The notes under the pieces were generated by a model. The model saw only the letters and a program-made list of their open reading frames with translations, had not been told where the DNA came from and ran no database searches. The position numbers and the translations under genes are program-made. Of a stretch of 64,000 nucleotides of DNA, positions 16,965 to 25,735 are shown one piece after another (position 1 is the first letter of the stretch; each line of letters starts with the position of its first letter). The DNA comes from Chryseobacterium panacisoli (GTDB taxonomy: Bacteria > Bacteroidota > Bacteroidia > Flavobacteriales > Weeksellaceae): assembly GCF_008274625.1 (NCBI RefSeq), contig NZ_VTRU01000006.1, positions 1 to 64,000 of the forward strand. Reading direction: 5' to 3'.

Positions 16965-18122
16965 TTAAAAGCTGGTAATGATTCTGTTAATTCCTTCTTC
17001 CAAAATTTCCTGTGAGGTAGAAAAGCAAATTCTGATATGTCCTTCCGCTCCTTTGCCGAACCATCTTTCTGATCCCGGAACAATGGCAACTTTTCCCTGT
17101 TTTAAGACATGCTGGGCAAATTGATCACTGGACATTCCGTTTTCAATCTTTGGAAATAGTACAAAAGTAGCCTCGGGTAGATTAGGGTTTAAAATTTCTG
17201 AGCGGCTTAATAATGTAAACGCAAGATTCCTGTTGCGCTGTAAATGAGCTAAAAATTCCTTATACCAGGGTTTTGCTTTCTCCAAAGCTACACTTCCGGC
17301 AATCTGTGACAGCGTAGAAACTCCTTCTATGGTTGAATTGAAATTGGATTTCTCTGTAAAATCTTCGAGAATCTCCTGATCATTACACAATACCGCCCCG
17401 ATTCTCAGTCCTGCAATTCCAAATGATTTTGAAAACCCATACACAGTAAAACTTTTTCTCTTTGCTTTTTCAGAAACGGAAGAATAGGTATGAAAATCTT
17501 TGTTATCATAAATAATATCACTCCAGATTTCATCGCTCATTACCCAAAGGTCATGAGCTGAAGCGATCTCTGCTATTTTTATTAATACTTCTTTAGAATA
17601 TATTTTTCCCAAGGGATTGTGCGGGTTGCAGATGCTGATAAGTCTGGTTTTAGGACCAATTAAAGAAATCAGTTTTTCAAAATCAATATCTCCGGTTACT
17701 GTATTTACGGGACAAAGCATCACTTTTCCACCTGCTGTTTCTACTGATTTTTTGAAAAGAAAATCCACAGGATCCAGAATAATAGCTTCATCTCCTGGCT
17801 TCAGAACATAAGAAGCAATCAGGAACATTCCCTGAGCAGCGCTATTGACTGCCAGAATGTTTTCAGGAAAAAAGCTTCCATGTTTCTCTTTATTAAAATG
17901 ATCTGCAACACTTTTTTTGAATTCCGGAAGACCAGAAAACGGTCCGTAGCTTAGATAGCCGTCTTTCAGGTATTCAATAATGCCCTGTTCTATTTCAGGA
18001 GCTGTTCTGAAGTCCGGATCTGCGGCAGTAAGGGGAATAATTCCTTCTTCTAAGGTTGCCCATCTTCCGTTGTAGGCTTTTCTTTTCAGGGCTTCAAAGT
18101 TGATATCGTTATTGCTGAACAT
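16965..18122 (-). CDS. PatB/MalY-like PLP enzyme (C-S lyase or aminotransferase)
   Basis: A 385-residue fold-type I PLP enzyme. Motifs are LTAADPDFRTAPEI near the N-terminus, SICNPHNPLGKIYSKE (about residues 162-177), SDEIWSDIIY with the PLP-stacking Asp, YGFSKSFGIAGLRIG with the Schiff-base Lys, and HIRICFST with the carboxylate-binding Arg. The combination NPHNP and SDEIxSD is typical of PatB/MalY cystathionine beta-lyases, but the plain aminotransferase activity of the same fold cannot be excluded. It follows the FAD monooxygenase gene with only 2 bp between, so the two are one operon. Confidence 0.75.
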   Translation of the reverse strand: MFSNNDINFEALKRKAYNGRWATLEEGIIPLTAADPDFRTAPEIEQGIIEYLKDGYLSYGPFSGLPEFKKSVADHFNKEKHGSFFPENILAVNSAAQGMFLIASYVLKPGDEAIILDPVDFLFKKSVETAGGKVMLCPVNTVTGDIDFEKLISLIGPKTRLISICNPHNPLGKIYSKEVLIKIAEIASAHDLWVMSDEIWSDIIYDNKDFHTYSSVSEKAKRKSFTVYGFSKSFGIAGLRIGAVLCNDQEILEDFTEKSNFNSTIEGVSTLSQIAGSVALEKAKPWYKEFLAHLQRNRNLAFTLLSRSEILNPNLPEATFVLFPKIENGMSSDQFAQHVLKQGKVAIVPGSERWFGKGAEGHIRICFSTSQEILEEGINRIITSF

Positions 18123-18124
18123 AG

Positions 18125-19201
18125 TTATTTATAAGATATGGGTAAAATATTTTCTGATTGTTGACTGAGTGGCAGCAGGAACTGATTGAGCAATATTCTT
18201 CCGTTATTGATATGAACCTCAATTTCAGATTTTCTGTCTGCTTCATACTTACTGAAGGCTTCTGTTATATTTTGTTCTTCAACTAAACGTTTCGTTAGTG
18301 TGAAAGAGTCTTTCAATGCAGAAGTTACTCCCTGGCTCGTAAACGGAATCAATGGATGGGCTGCATCTCCGATGAATACAGTGTTACCCTTGTAAAACGG
18401 ATTCAGTTTTTCCAGTTCATAAACACGCCATAAATGTACAGTTTTATAGTCTGATTTTTGTAGAATTGATGGAATTAAAGGATGCCAGCTTTCAAATACT
18501 TCAAGCATATATTTCTTCAGATTCTCTGCCGAGCATTCATTGATCGTGTATTTCTCATTATCAAACTGTGAATACCAAAGAATGGTATCAGCGGAAAATT
18601 TAAGGATTCCGAACGTCAGGCCACCTTCTTCATGATGGAATTTTATAAAGTCATTTTCAATAGAATCCGCGATTTCCTTGTTCTGAATGATATTGACGAC
18701 TTCGCTTTCCCTTACCACCTTCATGGTTTCATCTTTAAAAAGACTGCTTCTGATACGGCTCCTGGAACCATCAGATATAACAGCTATTTCTGCATCAATA
18801 ACAGTTCCGTCAGAAAGCTGTAATTTTCCGTTCTGCTGTTCATCGGGGATTATGGTTTGTCCGTAGGTTATCTTTTCAGGAGGGATGTTTTTAGTAAGCA
18901 GATCAATTAATGAATGTCTTGAAATGGCAAAAACATGGTTCAGTTCCTTTTCTGCCAGTATTTTTCCTGTATGGGAGTGCTGTACGTATTTTTTTAGAAA
19001 ATTGCCACGCTGGAGAAGAAGATCAGGATCAAGAATCTGGTAAAGGTATTCCATCCCTTCCTGTGGAATGAGAAAGCCATGACCTGCCAGATCTTTCTTT
19101 TTTCTTCTTTCGTAAATGTGATAATCAATGTTGTGTTTTTCTAAATAATTCGCCATGCTTAAACCGGAAATACCGGCACCCACGACAGCAATTTTCTTCA
19201 T
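18125..19201 (-). CDS. FAD-dependent aromatic-type monooxygenase
   Basis: 358 residues of the PHBH/UbiH-like flavin monooxygenase class. The Rossmann fingerprint IAVVGAGISGLSMANYLE occupies residues 4-21. The second motif VISDGSRSRIR (DG) binds FAD/NADPH, and FIGDAAHPLIPFTSQGV is the GD motif that contacts the ribitol. No signal peptide or extra domain is seen. It is read before the PatB-like gene in one operon and lies between it and tryptophanase. The substrate is unknown; the nearby tryptophanase raises the possibility of an indole-related substrate, but that is only context. It does not resemble Tet(X) beyond the shared fold. Confidence 0.75.
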   Translation of the reverse strand: MKKIAVVGAGISGLSMANYLEKHNIDYHIYERRKKKDLAGHGFLIPQEGMEYLYQILDPDLLLQRGNFLKKYVQHSHTGKILAEKELNHVFAISRHSLIDLLTKNIPPEKITYGQTIIPDEQQNGKLQLSDGTVIDAEIAVISDGSRSRIRSSLFKDETMKVVRESEVVNIIQNKEIADSIENDFIKFHHEEGGLTFGILKFSADTILWYSQFDNEKYTINECSAENLKKYMLEVFESWHPLIPSILQKSDYKTVHLWRVYELEKLNPFYKGNTVFIGDAAHPLIPFTSQGVTSALKDSFTLTKRLVEEQNITEAFSKYEADRKSEIEVHINNGRILLNQFLLPLSQQSENILPISYK

Positions 19202-19439
19202 TTTTTCGGAATAACGGATTTTTCAGGTTGGTTCTCAAGTATTTTTTACATCTGTTTCATCAGATGGATACAAAATTAAAATTAAAAACATTCACTATTT
19301 CAAAAAATGGATTAATTTGATTGTGTTTTGTTAAAAATAGAATGAAAAAGATAATGTGTTATTTATGATAAAGAGATATGCTTGTCTTATATTTATTTTT
19401 GAAATGCATATCTGGTTGATTTTGAATTTAATGCATAAA

Positions 19440-19463
19440 AAAACCGGAAAAAATTCCGGTTTT
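19440..19463 (-). terminator. Terminator of tnaA
   Basis: AAAACCGGAA and TTCCGGTTTT pair perfectly around AAAA; on the minus strand the stem is followed by TTTTTATG. It ends right at the tnaA stop codon. Confidence 0.85.
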
Positions 19464-19467
19464 ATGA

Positions 19468-20844
19468 TTAAGCTTTTTCAAGCTGAACAGTAAAGTGTCT
19501 TAAGATTTCCGGTTCCCAGGTGATCTTATACCCTTTTGCTATTTCGTCACGTCTTTCATAAACATTCTTGATAGCAGCAGCAATATAGTCCATATGGTTA
19601 TTGGTATAGGTTCTTCTAGGAATTGCCAGACGTACCAATTCTAACTTCGGATAACGGTTTTCTCTTGTTGCAGGATCTCTGTCTGCCAAAAGTGTTCCTA
19701 TTTCTACAGTTCTGATCCCTGCCTCTTTATAAATTTCAAGACCTAATGTCTGAGCCGGATATTCTTCACGGGAAACATTGGGAAGGAAATTTAGAGAATC
19801 AATGAATACAGCATGCCCTCCGATTGGTTTTTGAACCGGGATTCCGTATTCGATCAGCTTATTCCCCAGATATTCTACCTGAGAAATTCTGCTTTCAAGA
19901 TAAGCAAACTCAGTAGCTTCATCTAGACCTACAGCCAATGCAGCCATGTCTCTTCCGGCCATTCCACCATAGGTAATAAAACCTTCATAAATAATCGTAA
20001 AGTTGGATGCTTTTCTGAAAACTTCTTCATTATTCAAAGCAATAAATCCTCCGATATTTACTAAGCCGTCTTTTTTAGAACTCATGGTCATCCCGTCTCC
20101 GTAAGAAAAAATTTCCTTACAGATTTCTTTGATGCTTCTGTTTTCCTGTCCTGCTTCTCTTTTTTTGATGAAATAAGCATTCTCAGCAAATCTCGCCGAA
20201 TCAAAGAATACAGGGATTCCATATTGGTCAGAAAGTTCTTTTACAGCCTTCATATTTTCTAATGATACAGGCTGCCCTCCTGAAGAGTTGCACGTAATTG
20301 TAATTAAACAGAAAGGGATGTTTTCTTTAGGATGGCTTTTATAAACTTCTTCCAGCTTTTCAAGGTTGATATTTCCTTTGAAAGGATGAAGGTCATTAAT
20401 GTCAAAAGCTTCATCAATTGTACAGTCGATGGCATGTGCCTTTCTGATCTCGATATGTCCTTTTGTAGTGTCAAAATGAGAGTTCCCCGGAACCACATCG
20501 CCTTCTTTTACCAATACTGAAAAAAGAACGTTTTCAGCGGCTCTTCCCTGGTGTGTTGGTAATAAATATTTGAATCCTGTAATTTTTTCAACAGTTTTCT
20601 GTAATTGTTCAAAAGAACGGGAGCCTGCATAGCTTTCATCTCCGGTCATCAAAGCAGACCATTGTCTATCAGACATTGCTCCGGTTCCTGAATCGGTAAG
20701 CAGGTCAATATAGACATGTGAAGATCTTAAATTGAAAAGGTTATAATTAGCTTCTTTAAGCCATTGCTCTCTTTCTTCTCTTGTGGACTGATAGATTTCC
20801 TCCACCATTTTAATACGGAAAGGTTCCGCGTACGGTAAATTCAT
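19468..20844 (-). CDS. tnaA: Tryptophanase
   Basis: A 458-residue beta-eliminating lyase that splits tryptophan to indole, pyruvate and ammonia. Specificity can be judged from residues: NSHFDTTKGH has the Asp that tryptophanase carries where tyrosine phenol-lyase has Thr; AGIRTVEIG has Ile where phenol-lyase has the phenol-binding Arg; and the end EILRHFTVQL has the tryptophanase-type HFT. The PLP Lys is in TMSSKKDGLVN. Proteobacterial tnaA is preceded by a tnaC leader and rut site, but here only about 94 bp separate it from the next gene and no TnaC-like ORF is seen. Indole production is therefore likely but regulated otherwise. Confidence 0.93.
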   Translation of the reverse strand: MNLPYAEPFRIKMVEEIYQSTREEREQWLKEANYNLFNLRSSHVYIDLLTDSGTGAMSDRQWSALMTGDESYAGSRSFEQLQKTVEKITGFKYLLPTHQGRAAENVLFSVLVKEGDVVPGNSHFDTTKGHIEIRKAHAIDCTIDEAFDINDLHPFKGNINLEKLEEVYKSHPKENIPFCLITITCNSSGGQPVSLENMKAVKELSDQYGIPVFFDSARFAENAYFIKKREAGQENRSIKEICKEIFSYGDGMTMSSKKDGLVNIGGFIALNNEEVFRKASNFTIIYEGFITYGGMAGRDMAALAVGLDEATEFAYLESRISQVEYLGNKLIEYGIPVQKPIGGHAVFIDSLNFLPNVSREEYPAQTLGLEIYKEAGIRTVEIGTLLADRDPATRENRYPKLELVRLAIPRRTYTNNHMDYIAAAIKNVYERRDEIAKGYKITWEPEILRHFTVQLEKA

Positions 20845-20938
20845 GAGTTAAATTATGTTTTAAATTGTTTGTAAAGAAAATGTGCTTGAAAATAATTTTT
20901 CAAAATTCATCAATGTATAAATAAGACGGAAAAGGTGA

Positions 20939-21556
20939 TTATTCCGGTGCCTTAAATATATTTTCATCAGAATGGAATCCGGCTACACCACCGCTCACTG
21001 CAAACTTCATTGCAGAAGCCGCTGTCATTCCCACTACAGGTTTGATGTTTTTTTCTTCAGTAACAATTACCCAGCCCGAGATGGCGTACGAGTGGGGAAG
21101 ATATACCGCAACGTAATTATGCTTGTCAACGTCCGACATTTCTTTTTGAGTTAAAAAACCGATTCTCCAGATTTCCGGATTCTCATTGGTTTTTACCCAT
21201 ACAGGATCGTTGAATTTTTTCTTATCACCTACAAATGAAGACATCACGTCTTTCGTAGGGGTATAAATGTGTTTTACTCCCGGAGTTTTCTCCAGTAAGC
21301 TGTCCATCGTATCGAAAAAGAATCTTCCGACCACGAATTTATTTCCTAAGTACCCTAAAATAGCCGTAAACAGAATAATGGATACGAATACAAGCCCTGG
21401 AATCTGCTTGGCCAGCGAAGGTACAAGATTGTCTATCGCGCTTACAATATACCAGATCACAAAAATGGTAAGTCCGATAGGACCAATGATAACCAGTCCC
21501 TGAAAAAAGTTTTTCAGGAATAGATTGGCAATATTTTCAAAGCTTGGCTTCTTCAA
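20939..21556 (-). CDS. DUF502 family membrane protein
   Basis: 205 residues with two N-terminal transmembrane segments (LKNFFQGLVIIGPIGLTIFV and LVFVSIILFTAILGYLGNKF), followed by the DUF502 core PGVKHIYTPTKDVMSSF and VAVYLPHSYAISGWVIVTEE. The start is a TTG at 21556; reading further upstream in frame meets a stop, and the first ATG is far inside. DUF502 members are widespread inner-membrane proteins of unknown role. It lies 29 bp after miaE in the same direction. Confidence 0.85.
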   Translation of the reverse strand: MKKPSFENIANLFLKNFFQGLVIIGPIGLTIFVIWYIVSAIDNLVPSLAKQIPGLVFVSIILFTAILGYLGNKFVVGRFFFDTMDSLLEKTPGVKHIYTPTKDVMSSFVGDKKKFNDPVWVKTNENPEIWRIGFLTQKEMSDVDKHNYVAVYLPHSYAISGWVIVTEEKNIKPVVGMTAASAMKFAVSGGVAGFHSDENIFKAPE

Positions 21557-21585
21557 TGTGTATTCTTTACTGTTTTATTTCTGTT

Positions 21586-22164
21586 TTAACCGTGAATAGT
21601 TTCTTTGTTTCCGTAAGATTTAATGATGCTGGCTTCATATTCCAGCCATTCTTCCCAACGTTTGTTTACTTTCTCCGGATCTCCAAGCTTTCTTGCAAAT
21701 CCAATGAATGTAGTATAATGATTCGCTTCAGAAATCATCAGCTCTTTGTAAAAAACTTTAAGTTCTTCATCTTTGATGTTTTCGGTAAGAACCTTGAATC
21801 TTTCACAGCTTCTGGCTTCAATCATAGCAGCAAAAAGCATTTTGTCTACGATGAGGTTTTCTCTTGTTCCCTGAACGATAAATTTCGCCAGTTCATTCAC
21901 GTAATCATCTTTTCTTGCTCTCCCAAAGCTATATCCTCTTTTCTTAATGATCTCATGAACCTGATTGAAATGATCCAGTTCTTCCTGTGCAATGGCAAGG
22001 AGTTCTGTCACAATCTCAGGATATTCCGGAAGCATTGTAATCAGGCCTATGGCATTGGTAGCTGCTTTTTGCTCGCACCAGGCATGATCCGTCAAAATTT
22101 CTCCGATGTTTCCTTCTGCAATATTTGCCCACCTTGGATCGGTAGGTAGTTTCAACTTAAACAT
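21586..22164 (-). CDS. miaE: tRNA-(ms2io6A)-hydroxylase MiaE
   Basis: A 192-residue ferritin-like diiron hydroxylase that hydroxylates the 2-methylthio-N6-isopentenyl group of A37 in tRNA. Ligand motifs are DHAWCEQKAA (residues 26-35), EELDHFNQVHEI (about 61-72), IEARSCERF and SEANHYTTF, giving the expected Glu/His pairs of a dinuclear iron site. It works downstream of MiaA and MiaB, and miaB is present at 49954. A long antisense ORF across this gene is a shadow. Confidence 0.9.
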   Translation of the reverse strand: MFKLKLPTDPRWANIAEGNIGEILTDHAWCEQKAATNAIGLITMLPEYPEIVTELLAIAQEELDHFNQVHEIIKKRGYSFGRARKDDYVNELAKFIVQGTRENLIVDKMLFAAMIEARSCERFKVLTENIKDEELKVFYKELMISEANHYTTFIGFARKLGDPEKVNKRWEEWLEYEASIIKSYGNKETIHG

Positions 22165-22238
22165 GTTGTAAAATTTTTGTAAATTTAAACAAATTGAGAT
22201 AAGAAATGTGAGTTTATTTCAATTTGATCGTTAAAGTC

Positions 22239-23327
22239 TTAAGAGGCTGTCTTTCTTCTTAGGAATTCCAAAATATTCCAACCCCACATATCCACTTTTT
22301 TCAATCCGGCAGAGATCATGAAGGCTAAAATGATATTAATCCCATAAATAATGATCATTAAAATCCACCACGGCATATTTTCTTTTAATGGGACAACCAG
22401 GAAATACACCAGTGAAGAACTGATACCCTGTGCAAAATAAAAGAAAATGGCATTCTTTCCGATGTAGGTTATAAAATTTTCTTTTGTAATTTTCAATCGG
22501 TTATAAAGGACAAACAGTGTTACGAGAGAGAATAATGTCCATATGATATAAGGGATTTTTGGAGGAAATTTGTTTTTATTGATTTTATAGAAAATTTCTC
22601 CTCCATAGTACCAGAACATCCATGCAAGAGCGACTCCTACAAGCGCATATAGTAAAGGAATTGCTTTGGCGGGAATCTTTTTTCCACGCATCCTGTGGCC
22701 AATTAAAAATACGGCAAGATAAAAAGCGACGTACCCCACCTGTCCCGCCGGATAATATTCCGGAAAAATATTGAATAATAAAGTTAAGCCGATACAAAGC
22801 CCGATGAACCAGTTGATGTGTTTCGGGAAGAACCTTAAGATAAGGACACCAAAAACAGTGAGAACATAATATACTTTAAGATACCAGAAGCTGCCCATTA
22901 CTACAGGGAAAGTGTCAGCATTGGTATATTGATGAAGATACCAGTTGCCCAGATTTTCCCATTGAGGAGTTGCTGAAATACTGGTGGCAGAATATTTGGA
23001 TCCAAATGTGGAATAAAAGCTTTGAAGCCATTCCATCGAAAAGAAACTCAGTCCGAAAACTTTAAAGAAGTAGTCTAAAAAGAACAGGAAAGTCACAAAG
23101 ATCATATAGGTAATCTGCAGTTTCAATAGCCGGTATAATGTTTTTTCAATATTGGCTCCGGAAGTAATTCCGCTTAGGGCATAAAAAAGAGCTACGTCAA
23201 AAACAAGCGAGAATACTCTTACTTCTGCAGGAATATAAAACTGTCCGGACCAGAAAGCGGTATGGATAAATATGATAGAAAGTGTAGCCAGTCCTTTGGC
23301 GAAATCAATATAGAGATCTCTGTTCAT
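22239..23327 (-). CDS. Acyltransferase 3 family membrane protein
   Basis: 362 residues with about ten membrane segments and the N-terminal signature MNRDLYIDFAKGLATLSIIF-IHTAFW, which contains the conserved Arg/Asp and His of acyltransferase family 3. Other features include FYALSGITSG near residues 48-57 and long hydrophobic stretches to the end. Members O-acylate sugars or glucans of the envelope (OafA, OpgC). The acceptor here is unknown. It is an isolated gene with a TATTTTTG -7 box upstream. Confidence 0.8.
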   Translation of the reverse strand: MNRDLYIDFAKGLATLSIIFIHTAFWSGQFYIPAEVRVFSLVFDVALFYALSGITSGANIEKTLYRLLKLQITYMIFVTFLFFLDYFFKVFGLSFFSMEWLQSFYSTFGSKYSATSISATPQWENLGNWYLHQYTNADTFPVVMGSFWYLKVYYVLTVFGVLILRFFPKHINWFIGLCIGLTLLFNIFPEYYPAGQVGYVAFYLAVFLIGHRMRGKKIPAKAIPLLYALVGVALAWMFWYYGGEIFYKINKNKFPPKIPYIIWTLFSLVTLFVLYNRLKITKENFITYIGKNAIFFYFAQGISSSLVYFLVVPLKENMPWWILMIIIYGINIILAFMISAGLKKVDMWGWNILEFLRRKTAS

Positions 23328-23358
23328 TATAGATTACTTGGAAGTTCTTTTATTTTTT

Positions 23359-23366
23359 CAAAAATA
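23359..23366 (-). promoter_or_regulatory. -7 promoter box of the acyltransferase gene
   Basis: TATTTTTG on the minus strand, 31 nt before the ATG at 23327. Confidence 0.5.
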
Positions 23367-23411
23367 CAAACAAATTGATTTTATAGAACGTAAAAAGCTT
23401 TTAAAAACAAA

Positions 23412-23446
23412 AAAAGGGGCGGAACATAATGCCCACCTCCTTTCTT
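23412..23446 (-). terminator. Probable terminator of the metalloprotease gene
   Basis: On the minus strand GGGC and GCCC pair with additional AAAGG/CCTTT complementarity, followed by seven T residues. The stem is imperfect. Confidence 0.4.
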
Positions 23447-23474
23447 AAATATGCTAAAAATGAATGTTCTCGTT

Positions 23475-24362
23475 TTATTGAAGATGTTTAAATTCTTCTG
23501 CAGAAATTTCTCCGGACTGAATTTTTCTCAGCTCATCTATATATTGACTCATGTATGCATCAATTTCTGGATTTACCGTATTCTTAGCCATCTTGTAAGT
23601 TCCGTTTAATACTCCCTGATAATAATAGAAGAAGTTATAATCGAAATTTGATGCATTAAGATCATACTGTCCTAAAAGGAATCCTAAACGAACTGCTGAT
23701 CTTCTTTGAGCAGGAGTTCCGTGATGGTTGACGTTAGTCGTTTGATAGTCACCTATACTTTGTGCAAATTCATAAGCTGCTGCAATTTCCGAGAAGTTGG
23801 TTTTATTATAACCGTTTGGTCTTCTCAAATAGTATCCTGCAAAGCCATCTGCTTCCAATTCGTTTGGTCTGTATGTTGACTCTGATACGGAAGGAAGATT
23901 GAAGATGTACTGCAGCTGGTGCCCATACTCGTGAGCAAGGATCATTGCATTCACAATATCACCGCCTTTTGCTTTTGCATCATAATAAATAGCATAACCA
24001 TAATAAATTCTTCCGTTTCCATAGGATATAGCATTGTACGTAGAATTAAAATTTGTAGGGTCATTTACAAATCGCAACGTAGGATTGCTTCTTCCCCACA
24101 TACTGGCAATTTTAGTCATTTGTGCATTCATAAAATTGGTGTCTGTGGAGTTTTGAAGTCCTGTTACTAAAACTGAATTATTACTCCAGTTATTATCTAC
24201 ATAAGAGCAGATTTTTTCAAGATCTCCGGGCTGATCAATTTTAGCACTAAGTGCTTCTTGCTGAGGCTGGACATTGTTGTCCATTGGGTCATCACTACAT
24301 GCTGTCAGTGAAGTGACAGCAATGGCACCTGCTAGTAAGCAGAGATTAAAGTTTCTTTTCAT
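23475..24362 (-). CDS. Secreted zinc metalloprotease lipoprotein (HEYGH)
   Basis: 295 residues from ATG 24362. The product begins with a lipoprotein signal peptide ending TSLTAC. The protease motif LAHEYGHQLQYIF (HExxH) is at about residues 150-162, with a downstream ELEADGFAGYYL that provides the third ligand (Glu) and the ExxADxxA of the family. This is the M48/neutral zinc metallopeptidase (YpfJ-like) arrangement. The signal start with TTG four codons upstream (24374) is less likely. It is probably attached to a periplasmic or outer-membrane face; the substrate is unknown. Confidence 0.8.
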   Translation of the reverse strand: MKRNFNLCLLAGAIAVTSLTACSDDPMDNNVQPQQEALSAKIDQPGDLEKICSYVDNNWSNNSVLVTGLQNSTDTNFMNAQMTKIASMWGRSNPTLRFVNDPTNFNSTYNAISYGNGRIYYGYAIYYDAKAKGGDIVNAMILAHEYGHQLQYIFNLPSVSESTYRPNELEADGFAGYYLRRPNGYNKTNFSEIAAAYEFAQSIGDYQTTNVNHHGTPAQRRSAVRLGFLLGQYDLNASNFDYNFFYYYQGVLNGTYKMAKNTVNPEIDAYMSQYIDELRKIQSGEISAEEFKHLQ

Positions 24363-24508
24363 ATATAAATTCAATTTGGTAAAACGAAGGTATGAAATTA
24401 TCTCTTAAGTGTGAGTACTTTATTTAAAAAAATTATTCAAAACATAGTGAATAGGATTTATATTAAAAAAATATAACTTTGATTGTAAGCTAATTAGAAA
24501 ATTATATG

Positions 24509-24516
24509 TATATTTG
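24509..24516 (+). promoter_or_regulatory. -7 promoter box of rplU
   Basis: TATATTTG exactly matches TAnnTTTG, 30 nt before ATG 24547. A TTG lies at 24483-24485, a spacing of 23, wider than the ideal 19. Confidence 0.6.
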
Positions 24517-24546
24517 CACCTCGAAATAACTAAAAATTTATAAACA

Positions 24547-25122
24547 ATGTTTGCAATTGTAGAAATAGCAGGGCTTCAATACAAAGTTGAGCAAGACCAG
24601 AAGTTGTTTGTAAACCGTTTAAAAGGAGATAAAGGAGGAAAAGTTTCTTTCGATAAAGTTCTTCTTACTGTAAACGGTGCAATCACTGTAGGCGCCCCAG
24701 CTGTAAACGGAATCACTGTGGAAGCAGAGATCCTTGACCACGTAAAAGCTGATAAAGTAATCGTTTTCAAAAAGAAAAGAAGAAAAGGTTACAAAGTGAA
24801 AAACGGTCACAGACAATCTTTAACTCAAATCGTAATCACTGGTATTACTGGTTTTGAAGGTGGAGCTAAAAAAGCTGCTAAAAAAGAAACTGTGAAAGGT
24901 GAAGTTCTTTCTGACAACGCAACTGTTAACTTTGGTGAAGATCACGAATTGAACTATCACTTGAAGAAAAACAACTTGTCTCAGTCTAAAGAGAACAGAG
25001 AAACTTTAATTACTTTAGGTAAAGCAGTTAAAGTGGAATTAGAAAAGAATATTCTTACTCATGAAGAAGTAGATGCTGCTATCATTAAGAATATCGATCA
25101 ATTTAAAGCACTTAATAAATAA
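24547..25122 (+). CDS. rplU: Ribosomal protein L21 with long C-terminal extension
   Basis: Residues 1-103 are a standard bL21 (MFAIVEIAGLQYKVEQDQKL ... VFKKKRRKGYKVKNGHRQ). Residues about 104-191 add an extension, Lys/Ala rich then a helical stretch (HLKKNNLSQSKENRETLITL and GKAVKVELEKNIL). E. coli L21 has 103 residues; extended forms are usual in Bacteroidota. It is followed 12 bp later by rpmA, the conserved L21-L27 unit. Confidence 0.95.
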   Translation: MFAIVEIAGLQYKVEQDQKLFVNRLKGDKGGKVSFDKVLLTVNGAITVGAPAVNGITVEAEILDHVKADKVIVFKKKRRKGYKVKNGHRQSLTQIVITGITGFEGGAKKAAKKETVKGEVLSDNATVNFGEDHELNYHLKKNNLSQSKENRETLITLGKAVKVELEKNILTHEEVDAAIIKNIDQFKALNK

Positions 25123-25134
25123 TCCAGTAATAAA

Positions 25135-25392
25135 ATGGCACACAAGAAAGGAGTCGGTAGTTCCAAGAACGGTAGAGAGTCTCACTCTAAAAGATTAGGT
25201 GTGAAGATTTTCGGAGGACAAGCAGCTATTGCCGGAAATATTATTGTTAGACAAAGAGGTACTCAGCACCACCCAGGTGATAACGTGGGAATCGGTAAAG
25301 ATCACACTTTGTTTGCATTAGTAGATGGTAAAGTAGTTTTCAGAAAGAAAGCAAACAACAGATCTTTTGTATCTGTAGAACCAAACGCATAA
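25135..25392 (+). CDS. rpmA: Ribosomal protein L27
   Basis: 85 residues, MAHKKGVGSSKNGRESHSKR at the N-terminus and ILVRQRGT-type core (IIVRQRGTQHHPGDNVGIGK). The N-terminal tail starts directly with AHKKG, so no propeptide of the Firmicutes type. Second gene of the rplU-rpmA unit, closed by a strong terminator. Confidence 0.97.
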   Translation: MAHKKGVGSSKNGRESHSKRLGVKIFGGQAAIAGNIIVRQRGTQHHPGDNVGIGKDHTLFALVDGKVVFRKKANNRSFVSVEPNA

Positions 25393-25414
25393 TTTTAAGC
25401 GTTTTATAAAAATT

Positions 25415-25444
25415 AAAGCCTCAGCATTTGCTGAGGCTTTTTTG
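25415..25444 (+). terminator. Terminator of rplU-rpmA
   Basis: AAAGCCTCAGC and GCTGAGGCTTT form an 11-bp stem with ATTT loop, followed by a T-run. Confidence 0.92.
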
Positions 25445-25483
25445 TACATTCTTTATAGTATTCATTTCTTTGTGAAATATTTT

Positions 25484-25491
25484 TATATTTG
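25484..25491 (+). promoter_or_regulatory. -7 promoter box of the first small peptide gene
   Basis: TATATTTG, exact consensus. The conserved 28-nt leader element begins 25 nt later, so it would lie in the transcript. Confidence 0.6.
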
Positions 25492-25516
25492 TTAACTGTC
25501 CAGTTTTGAAACAGTT

Positions 25517-25544
25517 GCGAATGCCGAAAAGCATAAAGAGTAGG
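25517..25544 (+). promoter_or_regulatory. Conserved peptide-gene leader element, copy 2
   Basis: GCG, three bases, GCC, GAAAAGC, four bases, AGAGTAGG. GCC...GGC can pair, extended by TTGC/GCAA on the flank (GTTGC before, GCAAC after). It ends 23 nt before ATG 25568. Confidence 0.65.
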
Positions 25545-25567
25545 CAACATATTAAAACAAAATATCT

Positions 25568-25735
25568 ATGAAAAATGTAAAAAAATTAAACAGAGAGAGT
25601 TTAAAAAAATTAACCGGTGGAGTAGCGGCAGTCTGTCCTTCTATGTTTCAATCATGTGATGAATGGTGCAGATGGTCGCCATGGCAAAAATCTCACTGTA
25701 TGCTTTCTCAGCCATGTACCGAATGTTTTGAATAA
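25568..25735 (+). CDS. Small double-glycine-leader Cys/Trp-rich peptide (bacteriocin-like)
   Basis: 55 residues beginning MKNVKKLNRESLKKLTGG, then a core of 37 residues with six Cys and three Trp (CDEWCRWSPW, CTECFE at the end). It is too short for usual gene-finder cut-offs but has a promoter box, the conserved leader element and a sister gene 200 bp downstream with the same architecture. The leader suggests export by a C39-type ABC transporter; none is in the window. Bioactivity is not demonstrated. Confidence 0.8.
   Translation: MKNVKKLNRESLKKLTGGVAAVCPSMFQSCDEWCRWSPWQKSHCMLSQPCTECFE

Noticed and set aside
21544..22149. A 201-residue plus-strand ORF opposite miaE
   Set aside because: It starts with TTG, overlaps the whole of a clear MiaE in antisense and reads as low-quality, Cys/Phe/Ser-rich sequence; a shadow.
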